Assembly (NCBI GenBank): GCA_030730025.1
Contig: JANQWC010000021.1
Location: 7,809-46,672, forward strand
Length of the DNA: 38,864 bases
Origin: Crocinitomicaceae bacterium
GTDB lineage: Bacteria > Bacteroidota > Bacteroidia > Flavobacteriales_D > Crocinitomicaceae
Reading direction: 5' to 3'
Numbering within the stretch: the first letter of the stretch is position 1; the number at the start of each line of letters is the position of its first letter. Made by a program: the position numbers and the translations under genes. Under the pieces are notes generated by a model. That model was not told the origin of the DNA, made no database searches, and saw only the letters and a list, made by a program, of their open reading frames with translations. Positions 1 through 7,998 of this stretch are shown in pieces.

Positions 1-543
1 GCCACTTTGGATGGAGATTTGTTTGTTGAGCGCGTATTGATGGATGACACCCAAGCCGAGCATTGGTTTGGTCATGGACGCCGTCTGGAAAAACTCATTG
101 GTTGGCGCATTTGGATCAAAAATATAGCCGTTGTACTGATTATCAAAGTAAAACGCACTGCTGTTGAGTTGCCGTTGATTGAAGCCCAACTGAATGGCGG
201 CCCTGAGTTGCTGTTGCTTATTGATGGCAAATGGCCGACACAAACTCAATTGCATTTCGTTGGTCTGGAACTTACCGTCGCCGACCTGATCATGGAAAAA
301 ATTGACTGCATAACCCCATTGTTTCCATTTGGAATCGGCAGCAATGGCGGTGGTTTGAAAGGGAATACTAACGCTGCGCCATTGGGTGCGGTAGTTGGCT
401 GTGAGGCGGAGGTCTTCTTTGAAATTACCGGCGTTGGCAGGGTTTTGAAAGATGGGGTTGTTGTTGAATTGCGTCCAATGGATATCTTGGGCAAGCACTG
501 GGGCTGCCAACAATAAAAATAGGATCCTGCAAAACTCCTTCAC
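1..543 (-). CDS. PorP/SprF-like type IX secretion membrane protein, N-terminal part
   Basis: Seen: reading the minus strand from GTG at 543 gives 181 uninterrupted codons to the window edge. A signal peptide ends in VLAQ before D21. The sequence just after it (HWTQFNNNPIFQNPANAG) is the signature opening of the PorP/SprF family, whose members are outer-membrane barrels of the type IX secretion and gliding machinery; it continues with RLTANYRTQW and alternating barrel-like strands. An in-frame TAA lies 9 nt upstream of the GTG, so no longer start exists, and no ATG occurs before the signal peptide. The first base of the GTG is the last base of a small hairpin (543-557). The gene follows the short-chain dehydrogenase on the same strand with a 35-nt gap, so read-through is possible. 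The C-terminal half is outside the window. Several PorP-like paralogues usually occur per genome, so the exact role cannot be assigned. Confidence 0.85.
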   Translation of the reverse strand, partial: MKEFCRILFLLLAAPVLAQDIHWTQFNNNPIFQNPANAGNFKEDLRLTANYRTQWRSVSIPFQTTAIAADSKWKQWGYAVNFFHDQVGDGKFQTNEMQLSLCRPFAINKQQQLRAAIQLGFNQRQLNSSAFYFDNQYNGYIFDPNAPTNEFFQTASMTKPMLGLGVIHQYALNKQISIQSG

Positions 544-578
544 GTAACGAAGTTACGAAAAAGCCTGCGGATTAGAAA

Positions 579-1259
579 TTATGGATTTGAACTAGAAACC
601 GGAATAATTTTACCGTTGAAAAAGGAGCCGTTGTTCAAGGCAAAATCGGCGATAAACTGAGCCATTTCGGCAGGTGAAGTGGGGGCAATGTAGCCCGGAA
701 AAGCAGCAGATAGCATTTCGGTCTGAACGGCACCTAGGCACAAGCAATTCATGCGCAGCGAGGTGGCTTTGTATTCTTCTGCGAAAAGTTCGGTGAAGGC
801 ACACAAGGCTGCTTTGGAAGTAGAGTAGGCCGCAAGCCCAGCAAATTTGAGGCTACCTTGGAACCCGCCCATCGAGCTGATGTTCACGATGTGCGCGTCA
901 GCAGCCAGCTGAGGCAGCAACGCTTGCGTAGCTTCCATAATGCCAATGACATTGACTTGATAACTCTCAGTGAAGTCTTGGTGTGTCAATGCGGGAAATG
1001 GTTTGTTGACCAAAAGCCCAGCGTTGTTGATCAAGATATCAATTGGGGAAGCAAAACCGAGCGCAGCAATTTGTTGGTGAACGTCTTGGGAAATATCAAG
1101 TTGGTGGCAAGATACATTCTTTTGTAAAAAACGACCCCTCATTTTAGCTAAATTCCGAGATAAAGCGATTACGGTGGTGTCTTCTAGCTGAGCAAAATGG
1201 TCTACAAGCGCAGCGCCAATGCCTTGGCTAGCACCGAGAATAACGATACTTTTATTCAT
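579..1259 (-). CDS. Short-chain dehydrogenase/reductase (SDR family)
   Basis: A 226-residue classical SDR. The NAD(P)-binding motif GASQGIG is at residues 9-15, NNAG at 78-81, the catalytic serine in NISSM near 128-129, and Y145-STS-K149 is the active-site pair. Length is typical of a short classical SDR. The ATG at 1259 overlaps the stop of the upstream reductase by 8 bp, so it is the third gene of a paaE-type operon and is probably translationally coupled. Substrate is unknown. Position beside phenylacetate genes suggests, but does not prove, a role with hydroxyacyl-CoA or aldehyde intermediates; the sequence itself does not single out an acyl-CoA dehydrogenase. Confidence 0.9.
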   Translation of the reverse strand: MNKSIVILGASQGIGAALVDHFAQLEDTTVIALSRNLAKMRGRFLQKNVSCHQLDISQDVHQQIAALGFASPIDILINNAGLLVNKPFPALTHQDFTESYQVNVIGIMEATQALLPQLAADAHIVNISSMGGFQGSLKFAGLAAYSTSKAALCAFTELFAEEYKATSLRMNCLCLGAVQTEMLSAAFPGYIAPTSPAEMAQFIADFALNNGSFFNGKIIPVSSSNP

Positions 1260-2316
1260 CGAAACTCACAATTAGTTCTTCACTGGTGGCAAATGCTTGG
1301 CAGGTGAGGATGTATCCATCTGCGATTTCGCTATCGGTGAGGGAGTGATTCATGCGCATGGTGGCAGTTCCTTTGAGTACTTTGGCTCTGCAAGACGAGC
1401 AAACGCCGCCGCGGCAAGAGAAGGGTGCGTCGAGCCCAGCTTTTTCGGAGAGCTCTAAGATGCTTTTGTCTTGGCCTTGCATGTCAAAAGTGGCAATTTC
1501 GCCGTCGATCATGACTTTGACTTTGCTTTTTCCGGAGAATGCGGCTTCGGTTGGGAGCGCGGGTTTTTCTTCGCTGACAAAAAACAATTCTTTGTGAATT
1601 TTTTGTGGGCTCACCCCAAAGAAGGCCAGCGTTTTTTCGGCGCTTTCCACCATTTGCTGCGGGCCACACAAGAAAAATGCATCGGCTTGCAAGAGGCTGA
1701 GGTCGGATTTGATATGTGTTTTGAGTGCGTCGTCGTCAATTCTGCCGTGGTGCGCGCCTTCCACTTCTTTTTGGGAGTAAAAAAGGATGGTTTCAGTATG
1801 CTGAAGCGCCGTAATTTCATTTAGAAACAAAGCATCTTCAGGCCTTTTGTTGCCGTAAAAAAGTTTAAATTGAGTTTGGTCTACGGCAGTTTGCAGCATG
1901 CTCATGATGGGTGTGATGCCCGATCCGGCAGCAATTGCTACTACTTTTTTGTAGGCAGGTTGCCATGTAAAGTTGCCTTCTGGTTCAAAAACGATGACCT
2001 CTTCGCCTGCTTTGATATTTTGCAGAAAATGAGATGCCTTTCCGTTTGGGATGGCCTTTACGCCGATACTCAAACCAGCTGAAGAACTGCTGCAAATAGA
2101 ATACGATCTTCTGAGTTGCTCTCCATTGATGTCGAGTGCCAAGGTGAGGTACTGGCCGGCTTGAAACTTGAAGTTGTTGCTGAGGGCCTCGGGTACAGAA
2201 AAATCAATTTGTACGGATTGGGCAGTCAGTGCCTGTACACTTTTTACAGTAAGGAGATGCGCGCCTTTGGGTAAGGCAGCGGTTTTATTGGATTTAAAAC
2301 GGTTAAATAGGCCCAT
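1252..2316 (-). CDS. PaaE-type FAD/2Fe-2S reductase, second copy
   Basis: A 354-residue two-part oxidoreductase. Residues 1-240 form the ferredoxin-reductase module: RRSYSICS binds flavin, GSGITP and CGPQQM belong to the NAD(P) site. Residues 262-354 form a plant-type 2Fe-2S domain with ligands C301, C306, C309 and C339 (CRGGVC-SS-C, then C 30 residues on). This is the architecture of PaaE, which passes electrons from NADPH to the PaaABC epoxidase. Its ATG lies one base after the stop of a second, similar reductase (2318-3388). The two differ at many sites, so this is an old duplication rather than a recent copy. It may serve the same oxygenase, or another partner such as a desaturase or hydroxylase; sequence alone does not decide. 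Confidence 0.85.
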   Translation of the reverse strand: MGLFNRFKSNKTAALPKGAHLLTVKSVQALTAQSVQIDFSVPEALSNNFKFQAGQYLTLALDINGEQLRRSYSICSSSSAGLSIGVKAIPNGKASHFLQNIKAGEEVIVFEPEGNFTWQPAYKKVVAIAAGSGITPIMSMLQTAVDQTQFKLFYGNKRPEDALFLNEITALQHTETILFYSQKEVEGAHHGRIDDDALKTHIKSDLSLLQADAFFLCGPQQMVESAEKTLAFFGVSPQKIHKELFFVSEEKPALPTEAAFSGKSKVKVMIDGEIATFDMQGQDKSILELSEKAGLDAPFSCRGGVCSSCRAKVLKGTATMRMNHSLTDSEIADGYILTCQAFATSEELIVSFDE

Positions 2317-2317
2317 G

Positions 2318-3388
2318 TTAGTCGTCGAATGAAATGAGTATATCGTTGCTTTTTGGATGCGCTTGGCACGTGAGCACGTAACCTTGCGCTACTTCTTCTG
2401 GCGTGAGTGCATAATTGACATCCATGGAAACCTCGCCTCTGAGTACTTTTGCTTTACAAGTACAGCAAACACCACCTTTACAAGCAAACGGCGCATCGGC
2501 ACCCGCTTTGTAGGCAGCATCTAGGATTGTAGGCCCGTCTGAGGATAAATAAAAATCGGTGACTTCACCGTCCATGATCAGTTCAATATGAGATTCAAAA
2601 GCCGGTATTTTGTTTTGCTTTGTCTCCGCTACTTTGGCAATTGGCGCGGCATGGAATAATTCAAAATGGATGTCTTTGGCAGCTACACCAAAAGCGCTGA
2701 GTTCGTCTTTAACGGCTAAAATCATGTCCTGCGGACCGCAGATATAAGCACCGTTGATGGTTTGGTTTTTGAGAAAAGCGCCGAGGAGGTCTTTGGTGCG
2801 GGCGGCATCTATGCGACCTTTGAGCAGCGGAACGCCGATATTTTCGCGAGAGAAAACATGTACCAAATTGAGGCGGTTCAAAAAACGGTTTTTAAGCGCT
2901 TCGAGTTCTTCTCTAAAAATGACCTCTGAAAAGCCTTTGTTGCCGTAGAAGAGCGTGACACTACTGAGCGGTTCAGCTTGAAGAATGGTTTTGAGAATAG
3001 AGAAAATAGGCGTGACCCCACTACCTGCAGCAAACAAAACGTAATGCTGCTGAGCGCTCGGGTTGGGCTCAAACTTGAAATTGCCCATTGGCGCCATCAC
3101 TTCTAAGGTGTCTCCAATTTGGAGCGTTTCGTTGGCAAAAGAAGAAAACTTACCGTTTGGTATTTGTTTGATGGCGACGCGCCATTCGTTTTCATGTGGC
3201 GCACTGCACAAGGAATAAGACCTTCTGACTTCTTCGCCTCTGATAGACGTTTTAAAGGTGAGGTATTGCCCAGAGGCAAAATTAAATTGCGTTTGCAGCG
3301 CAGTGGGCACTTCAAAAGCTACTGATACACAACCTTCTGTTTGTCTTTGAAGATCGGTAACTTTGAGGGAATGAAACTGAGTAGACAT
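2318..3388 (-). CDS. paaE: Phenylacetyl-CoA epoxidase reductase subunit PaaE
   Basis: A 356-residue reductase with an N-terminal FAD/NAD(P)H module (RRSYSLCS, GSGVTP, CGPQDM) and a C-terminal 2Fe-2S domain with ligands C303, C308, C311 and C341. Known for the family: it takes electrons from NADPH through FAD and the iron-sulphur cluster to the di-iron PaaA, which epoxidises the ring of phenylacetyl-CoA. It is the first gene of the minus-strand operon and has its own TAnnTTTG promoter at 3408-3415. It is divergent from paaABCD, with 137 bp between start codons, whereas in many bacteria paaE closes the paaABCDE operon. I give it the paaE symbol because it is promoter-proximal; which of the two reductases is the real partner of PaaA is inferred. 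Confidence 0.85.
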   Translation of the reverse strand: MSTQFHSLKVTDLQRQTEGCVSVAFEVPTALQTQFNFASGQYLTFKTSIRGEEVRRSYSLCSAPHENEWRVAIKQIPNGKFSSFANETLQIGDTLEVMAPMGNFKFEPNPSAQQHYVLFAAGSGVTPIFSILKTILQAEPLSSVTLFYGNKGFSEVIFREELEALKNRFLNRLNLVHVFSRENIGVPLLKGRIDAARTKDLLGAFLKNQTINGAYICGPQDMILAVKDELSAFGVAAKDIHFELFHAAPIAKVAETKQNKIPAFESHIELIMDGEVTDFYLSSDGPTILDAAYKAGADAPFACKGGVCCTCKAKVLRGEVSMDVNYALTPEEVAQGYVLTCQAHPKSNDILISFDD

Positions 3389-3407
3389 AGTCGTTAATAA
3401 GCAGGGT

Positions 3408-3437
3408 CAAAAGTAAGCAATAATGCGCAAGCCTCAA
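3408..3437 (-). promoter_or_regulatory. Promoter of the paaE-reductase-SDR operon
   Basis: On the minus strand TACTTTTG (3415-3408) matches the Bacteroidota -7 element TAnnTTTG, and TTG (3437-3435) stands 19 bases upstream as the -33 element. Start codon is 19 nt further on. Confidence 0.6.
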
Positions 3438-3476
3438 CCAACATCTATCAATGAACAAACTGACGCTAATCATGTT

Positions 3477-3504
3477 TTGAAGGCGTAGTTATTTTCTATA
3501 TTTG
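3477..3504 (+). promoter_or_regulatory. Promoter of paaABCD
   Basis: TTG at 3477-3479, 17-base spacer, then TATATTTG at 3497-3504, a full match to the Bacteroidota -33/-7 consensus. Transcription should begin near 3510, about 16 nt before the paaA ATG. Confidence 0.7.
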
Positions 3505-3519
3505 TTTCATCGTAACAAA
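3501..3519. promoter_or_regulatory. Operator-like inverted repeat at the paaA start site
   Basis: TTTGTT (3501-3506) and AACAAA (3514-3519) form a perfect 6-bp inverted repeat with a 7-nt spacer. It overlaps the last half of the -7 element and the expected start site, where a repressor would block transcription. The cognate regulator is not in the window. Confidence 0.35.
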
Positions 3520-3525
3520 GACATT

Positions 3526-4464
3526 ATGACCCAAGCTGAACAAGAAATCCGTTTTCAAGAGAAAATCGACCGAGAAATCAAGATTGAGCCCAATGACTGG
3601 ATGCCAGACGAGTACCGCCAAACACTGGTTCGTCAGATTTCACAACACGCTCATTCAGAAATAGTTGGAATGCTTCCTGAAGGCAATTGGATTACCCGCG
3701 CACCCAATTTGCGACGCAAAGCAGTGCTTTTAGCGAAGGTGCAAGACGAAGCTGGCCACGGCCTTTATTTGTATTCGGCGGTAGAAACGCTGGGCACAAG
3801 TCGCGAGCAAACAATAGACGACCTTCACACCGGAAAAGCAAAATATTCATCAATTTTCAATTATCCAGCACTTACTTGGGCCGATATCGGCACAATTGGT
3901 TGGTTGGTAGACGGCGCGGCCATCATGAATCAGGTCGCGCTTTGCCGCACTTCTTATGGTCCGTATGCGCGCGCTATGGTCAAGATATGTAAAGAAGAAT
4001 CTTTTCACCAACGCCAGGGTTACGAGTCACTCATAAAGCTTTGTAACGGAACACCTCAACAAAAAGCAATGGCTCAAGATGCCATGAACCGTTTTTGGTG
4101 GCCTGCACTCATGATGTTTGGTCCGAGCGACGCTGAGTCTACGCATTCTGATCAGTCCATCAAATGGAAAATCAAGCGCTTTACCAACGACGAACTCCGT
4201 CAGAGCTTTGTAGACGCAACTGTAGCGCAAGCAGAAATCTTAGGCCTTACCATTCCAGATCCAAACTTGAAATGGAACGAAGCAAGGGGTCATTATGATT
4301 TTTCTGAAATCAACTGGGACGAATTCTGGCAAGTTGTCAAAGGAAACGGCCCTTGCAATAAAGAGCGCCTCGCTGCGCGTGTCAAGGCCAAAGAAGAGGG
4401 CGCTTGGGTAAGAGATGCCGCAACTGCTTTCGCTAAGAAGCGCGCCATGAAAAAATCAGCCTAA
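3526..4464 (+). CDS. paaA: Phenylacetyl-CoA 1,2-epoxidase catalytic subunit PaaA
   Basis: 312 residues, close to the usual length of about 310. It carries the two di-iron ExxH motifs of the family: EAGH in the segment [10 protein letters not shown] and ESFH in [12 protein letters not shown]. Known function: di-iron monooxygenase that epoxidises the ring of phenylacetyl-CoA, forming a complex with PaaC and PaaB and reduced by PaaE. Start: ATG at 3526 is preferred; an upstream in-frame TTG at 3502 lies inside the promoter -7 box and cannot be used. It is the first gene of paaABCD, with paaB starting 16 nt after its stop. Confidence 0.97.
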   Translation: MTQAEQEIRFQEKIDREIKIEPNDWMPDEYRQTLVRQISQHAHSEIVGMLPEGNWITRAPNLRRKAVLLAKVQDEAGHGLYLYSAVETLGTSREQTIDDLHTGKAKYSSIFNYPALTWADIGTIGWLVDGAAIMNQVALCRTSYGPYARAMVKICKEESFHQRQGYESLIKLCNGTPQQKAMAQDAMNRFWWPALMMFGPSDAESTHSDQSIKWKIKRFTNDELRQSFVDATVAQAEILGLTIPDPNLKWNEARGHYDFSEINWDEFWQVVKGNGPCNKERLAARVKAKEEGAWVRDAATAFAKKRAMKKSA

Positions 4465-4480
4465 TCAAATTTATAAGACG

Positions 4481-4768
4481 ATGTCAACAAACGAATGGCC
4501 TCTTTGGGAGGTTTTTATCCGCAGCAAACAAGGACTCAATCATAAACACGTCGGCAGCTTGCGTGCCCCAGATGCTACGCTTGCACTTGAAAACGCAAGA
4601 GACGTCTACACACGCCGCTCTGAAGGCATCAGTATTTGGGTCGTTGAGTCTGCACAAATTCATGCTACAGACATAGACGAAGCAGCTTCTTTCTTTGAAC
4701 CTTCAGATACCAAAATTTACCGCCACCCCACGTTTTACGAAGTGCCTGACGGCGTCAAACACATGTAA
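4481..4768 (+). CDS. paaB: Phenylacetyl-CoA epoxidase subunit PaaB
   Basis: 95 residues, full length for PaaB. The start NEWPLWEVFIRSKQGLNHKH and the following VGSLRAPDATLALENARDVY are characteristic of this small subunit. It has no catalytic residues; in characterised systems PaaB bridges PaaAC heterodimers and is needed for activity with PaaE. Lies between paaA (16-nt gap) and paaC (2-nt gap). Confidence 0.96.
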   Translation: MSTNEWPLWEVFIRSKQGLNHKHVGSLRAPDATLALENARDVYTRRSEGISIWVVESAQIHATDIDEAASFFEPSDTKIYRHPTFYEVPDGVKHM

Positions 4769-4770
4769 AG

Positions 4771-5526
4771 ATGCAAGAAACAGCACTTTTTGAATACGTA
4801 CTTCGCTTGTCTGACGACAGCCTTATTTTGGCTCAACGTTTGGGCGAATGGTGTGGACACGGCCCCATCTTGGAAGAAGACATCGCCCTCACCAATATTT
4901 CTCTTGACCTTATTGGCCAGGCCATCAGTCTCTACGACTTTGCAGCAGAATTAGAAGGCAAAGGCAGAAACCACGACCAATTGGCTTATTTGCGCTACGA
5001 GAATGAGTATAAAAACGTACTGCTTGTCGAGCAACCAAACGGCGATTTCGCCATGACCCTTCTGCGTCAATTTTTCTTCGATGCGTTTCGTTTGCCGCTG
5101 TACGAGGCGCTCATGCAAAGCCCAGTTGCACAACTCGCTGCCATTGCCGCCAAGTCGGTCAAAGAAACGCGTTACCACCTCAAGCACAGCTCGGAGTGGG
5201 TGATCCGCATGGGCGACGGCACAGAAGAATCTCACGAGCGCGCACAAGCCGCCATTGACCATCTATGGCGCTACACGAGTGAACTCTTTTACGAAGACAC
5301 CCACGACCACACCTTGCAGGCAGCAGGTCAAGTTCCAACTATGGCGGCAATCCAAACCAAATGGAACGCTACCGTGACGAGCATTTTGCAGGAGGCCACG
5401 CTAGAAATACCCAAAAACAATTGGAAATTTGATGGTGGCCGCGAAGGGCGTCATTCCGAACACATGGGTTATCTTTTGTCGGATTTACAATACATGCAAA
5501 GAGCCTATCCGAACATGGAATGGTAA
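4771..5526 (+). CDS. paaC: Phenylacetyl-CoA epoxidase structural subunit PaaC
   Basis: 251 residues, the normal size for PaaC. It is a ferritin-like four-helix protein related to PaaA but without the complete metal site; the family role is to stabilise and activate PaaA in the PaaAC core. Recognisable segments include LSDDSLILAQRLGEWCGHGP near the N-terminus, VKETRYHLKHSSEWVIRMGD in the middle and HSEHMGYLLSDLQYMQR at the C-terminus. Starts 2 nt after paaB and overlaps the start of paaD by 7 bp. Confidence 0.96.
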   Translation: MQETALFEYVLRLSDDSLILAQRLGEWCGHGPILEEDIALTNISLDLIGQAISLYDFAAELEGKGRNHDQLAYLRYENEYKNVLLVEQPNGDFAMTLLRQFFFDAFRLPLYEALMQSPVAQLAAIAAKSVKETRYHLKHSSEWVIRMGDGTEESHERAQAAIDHLWRYTSELFYEDTHDHTLQAAGQVPTMAAIQTKWNATVTSILQEATLEIPKNNWKFDGGREGRHSEHMGYLLSDLQYMQRAYPNMEW

Positions 5527-6005
5527 CTGCAGCCGAAATCCGCCAATATTTACAAGAGGTCAGCGATCCAGAAATCCCTGTGCTCACCATTATAGATCTT
5601 GGTGTCGTACAGCAAATTTATCTACAAGACCAAACCTGGATTGTCGAACTCACGCCTACCTACAGTGGCTGCCCAGCCATGCAGCAAATAGAAGTTGATC
5701 TTCTTGCCAAATTAAAGGAAAAAGGCATCCCGAATGCGCAGGTCAAACACATCCTGAGCCCAGCCTGGACTACCGACTGGATCAGCGAAGAAGGCCGCCA
5801 AAAACTGCGCCTTTATGGCATTGCACCGCCGGTCAACGAACCCGATAAAACCGCCCTTTTTTCAGAACCACCGCGCGTGGCCTGCCCGAAGTGCAACAGC
5901 CAAAACACCCGAATGGTAAGTCTATTTGGCAGCACAGCCTGTAAAGCGCACTACCAATGCAATGCGTGTCAGGAGCCATTTGATTACTTTAAGTGCTTGA
6001 AATAG
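5520..6005 (+). CDS. paaD: Phenylacetate maturation protein PaaD (DUF59, zinc ribbon)
   Basis: 161 residues. The N-terminal half is a DUF59/MIP18 domain (VSDPEIPVLTIIDLGVV), with the conserved cysteine in YSGCPAM. The C-terminal 45 residues hold a zinc-ribbon-like set of cysteines, CPKC and CNAC, with further Cys at TACK and FKC. PaaD resembles iron-sulphur assembly factors and is thought to help mature the iron centres of the epoxidase complex. Start ATG overlaps the end of paaC (ATGGTAA), so translation is probably coupled. It is the last gene before a terminator; downstream pathway genes (paaG, paaZ, paaJ, paaK) are absent here. Confidence 0.94.
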   Translation: MVTAAEIRQYLQEVSDPEIPVLTIIDLGVVQQIYLQDQTWIVELTPTYSGCPAMQQIEVDLLAKLKEKGIPNAQVKHILSPAWTTDWISEEGRQKLRLYGIAPPVNEPDKTALFSEPPRVACPKCNSQNTRMVSLFGSTACKAHYQCNACQEPFDYFKCLK

Positions 6006-6025
6006 AATGATATAAACTTATTTAT

Positions 6026-6056
6026 AAAGGCGTCCTTGAGATGCCTTTTTTATTTT
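6026..6056 (+). terminator. Rho-independent terminator of paaABCD
   Basis: AAAGGCGTC (6026-6034) pairs with GATGCCTTT (6040-6048), one G-U pair, 5-nt loop, followed by a T-rich run. It lies 20 nt after the paaD stop. Confidence 0.8.
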
Positions 6057-6066
6057 TATAGTACTA

Positions 6067-6082
6067 TGTAATGCATAATACA
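6067..6082. promoter_or_regulatory. Possible PadR operator (TGTA-N8-TACA)
   Basis: TGTA (6067-6070) and TACA (6079-6082) are inverted, with 8 bases between them, just upstream of the padR-like -7 element. PadR regulators often bind ATGT/ACAT-type dyads at their own promoter, so autoregulation is plausible. The central ATGCAT palindrome is one base off centre, which weakens the case. Confidence 0.3.
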
Positions 6083-6094
6083 ATATAAAACATA

Positions 6095-6102
6095 TATCTT
6101 TG
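6095..6102 (+). promoter_or_regulatory. Promoter -7 element of the padR-pspC operon
   Basis: TATCTTTG matches TAnnTTTG and ends 17 nt before the ATG at 6120. No clear TTG -33 element is visible at the right distance, so the promoter may be weak or need an activator. Confidence 0.5.
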
Positions 6103-6119
6103 TATAAAATTAGCTAAAG

Positions 6120-6458
6120 ATGAATGTAGAGAATACGCAAGCTCAAATGCGAAAAGGTGTTTTGGAATACTGCATTCTTGGGATCCTCCATCAAGGGGAG
6201 GCCTATCCGTCAGAAATTCTCGACAAATTGCGCACCGCTCAATTACTAGTGGTGGAGGGAACGGTCTATCCTTTGCTGACGCGGCTCAAGAATTTAGAGG
6301 TCCTGACCTACCGCTGGGAAGAATCTACTGCAGGCCCGCCAAGAAAGTATTACAAAATGACCCAAAAGGGACAGGACTTTTACCTCGAGTTAGCCCGAAC
6401 TTGGCAAGAATTACAACAAGCCGTCCAACAAATCAATCAAACAAAGACCCATGAATAA
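6120..6458 (+). CDS. PadR family transcriptional regulator
   Basis: 112 residues, the short PadR subtype: a winged-helix domain (residues about 10-90) followed by one dimerisation helix. Family marks are KGVLEYCILGIL at the start, VVEGTVYPLLTRLKNLEVL in the recognition region and GPPRKYYKMTQKG in the wing. It overlaps the PspC-domain gene by 8 bp (ATGAATAA), so the two are co-translated. Such PadR/PspC pairs are common in Bacteroidota and Firmicutes; PadR probably represses this operon in response to an envelope or small-molecule cue, which is inference. Confidence 0.93.
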   Translation: MNVENTQAQMRKGVLEYCILGILHQGEAYPSEILDKLRTAQLLVVEGTVYPLLTRLKNLEVLTYRWEESTAGPPRKYYKMTQKGQDFYLELARTWQELQQAVQQINQTKTHE

Positions 6459-7998
6459 AACTGTCTCTATCCATATCCAAGGTTTTCCTTTTGTACTTGA
6501 GGAACAAGCCTACCAAGTGCTTCAAAATTATTTGCAGGCCCTTCAAAACGTATTGAACAACGAGCCGGGCGCCGATGAAATCCTGCAAGATGTTGAGCTG
6601 CGTATCGTTGAACTACTCCAGCAAAACCAGACGGGGGCATCTCAAGTAGTACTCCAATCAAGAATTGAAGAAATCATTGCCGTTTTAGGAAGTCCAGAAA
6701 ATTTCAGCGATACCCCAATAGATCAGCAAGAACCGCTTCATACTTCGCCGCAAGAACGCTCAGAAAAACGCTTTTTTCGCGATACCGAAACGGCTATTTT
6801 AGGCGGTGTGGCAAGTGGGGTAGCGGCTTATTTCAATATTGACGTCGTGTTTATTCGGGTTGCCTTTGTGTTGTTTACAATGGTATTTGGAACGGGCATT
6901 CCTATTTATATTCTCTTGTGGATCATTACGCCGAGTGCCAAAACCGCGAGTGAAAAACTCCAAATGAAAGGCCTTCCGGTCAATGTGGAGAGCATCAAAA
7001 CAGAATTCAAAGAGGCCACAGAGCGCATTGACAAAAACGCCAAGAAATGGTCTAGGCAGCTGCGAAACGGTTCAGGCCTGAGTGAGAGCGCTCGCCGCTT
7101 CATTCAATTGATCAAAAAAGTTATCGGGGTTTTACTTGTGCTTTGGGGTTTGTCCTTGCTCATATGTTTATCGGTCTTTATTTTCATCGATCCGCAACTT
7201 ATTCCCGCTCAGGTCAATGGAGAATTCACGTCCTTGGGCGAGTTGAGTGCCTTGTTTTTTGAAGCTCGGCAAAATGAACTGCTGTATTTGGGCATTGGCC
7301 TCATTGGTTATGCGATTAGTCTTTCTAGCATGCTAACCGGTTTTCGTTTGTTGTTTACCTTCGAAGCAAAATGGTTGCGCGCAGGATACCTAAGCTTGGG
7401 TTTTGCCAGTGTGAGCGGGCTCATCTTTTTGACTTATGTTGGTATTTCCACAGGGCAATCATTTACGATCGAAGGCGAACTGAGCAAAGAAATCGGCACC
7501 TATGACGGCGATTCACTGCGTTTGGATATTCTCCCTGAGCTGCATATCCAAGGCTACAAAACCCAACGCAATGTCACTTATAATTTTGGCTTCAGACCAA
7601 AACAGCAAAACGATCACGACATCATTATGGCGCAAGATGGCCGAATTTTTATCAGCGGAATAGACATCAGTTACATAGAATCAGCAGACAGTTTGTATCA
7701 TGTGAAAATTTGGAAAAAAGCACATGGCCGTTCCTTTTTCAAAGCAAATCGCAGGGCCTCGCATATCGACTTTCCTTGTGTACTCCAACAAAATACCATT
7801 CAGTTAGCTAGCGGCTTCTCTTACCCTGCCAAAGACCGCATGCGCGACCAAGAAGTAGAGTTACAAATTGCTGTACCGAAGGGCAAAAAAGTAACGTTGA
7901 ATGGAAAAGTGGTGTATCCTTTTGTTTTTGTTGAAACCCCAGAACGCAGCAGTGACCGCGCTTATATTGCTGGTGACGGCGCGTACTCAGCGTGGTAA
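6451..7998 (+). CDS. PspC domain membrane protein
   Basis: 515 residues. An N-terminal cytoplasmic region (1-105) precedes a PspC domain at about 108-170, with the typical ILGGVASGVAAYF and ILLWIITP. Further membrane helices lie near 225-250, 275-300 and 310-335. The last 170 residues (after GISTGQSFT) are hydrophilic and beta-rich, probably extracytoplasmic. PspC proteins sense or relieve stress on the cytoplasmic membrane. Co-transcribed with the PadR regulator. The 3' end overlaps the 3' end of the convergent DUF5916 gene by 12 bp. Confidence 0.88.
   Translation: MNKTVSIHIQGFPFVLEEQAYQVLQNYLQALQNVLNNEPGADEILQDVELRIVELLQQNQTGASQVVLQSRIEEIIAVLGSPENFSDTPIDQQEPLHTSPQERSEKRFFRDTETAILGGVASGVAAYFNIDVVFIRVAFVLFTMVFGTGIPIYILLWIITPSAKTASEKLQMKGLPVNVESIKTEFKEATERIDKNAKKWSRQLRNGSGLSESARRFIQLIKKVIGVLLVLWGLSLLICLSVFIFIDPQLIPAQVNGEFTSLGELSALFFEARQNELLYLGIGLIGYAISLSSMLTGFRLLFTFEAKWLRAGYLSLGFASVSGLIFLTYVGISTGQSFTIEGELSKEIGTYDGDSLRLDILPELHIQGYKTQRNVTYNFGFRPKQQNDHDIIMAQDGRIFISGIDISYIESADSLYHVKIWKKAHGRSFFKANRRASHIDFPCVLQQNTIQLASGFSYPAKDRMRDQEVELQIAVPKGKKVTLNGKVVYPFVFVETPERSSDRAYIAGDGAYSAW

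Noticed and set aside
7..516. Plus-strand open frame at the left edge
   Set aside because: The minus strand encodes a convincing PorP/SprF-like protein with signal peptide across the same bases.
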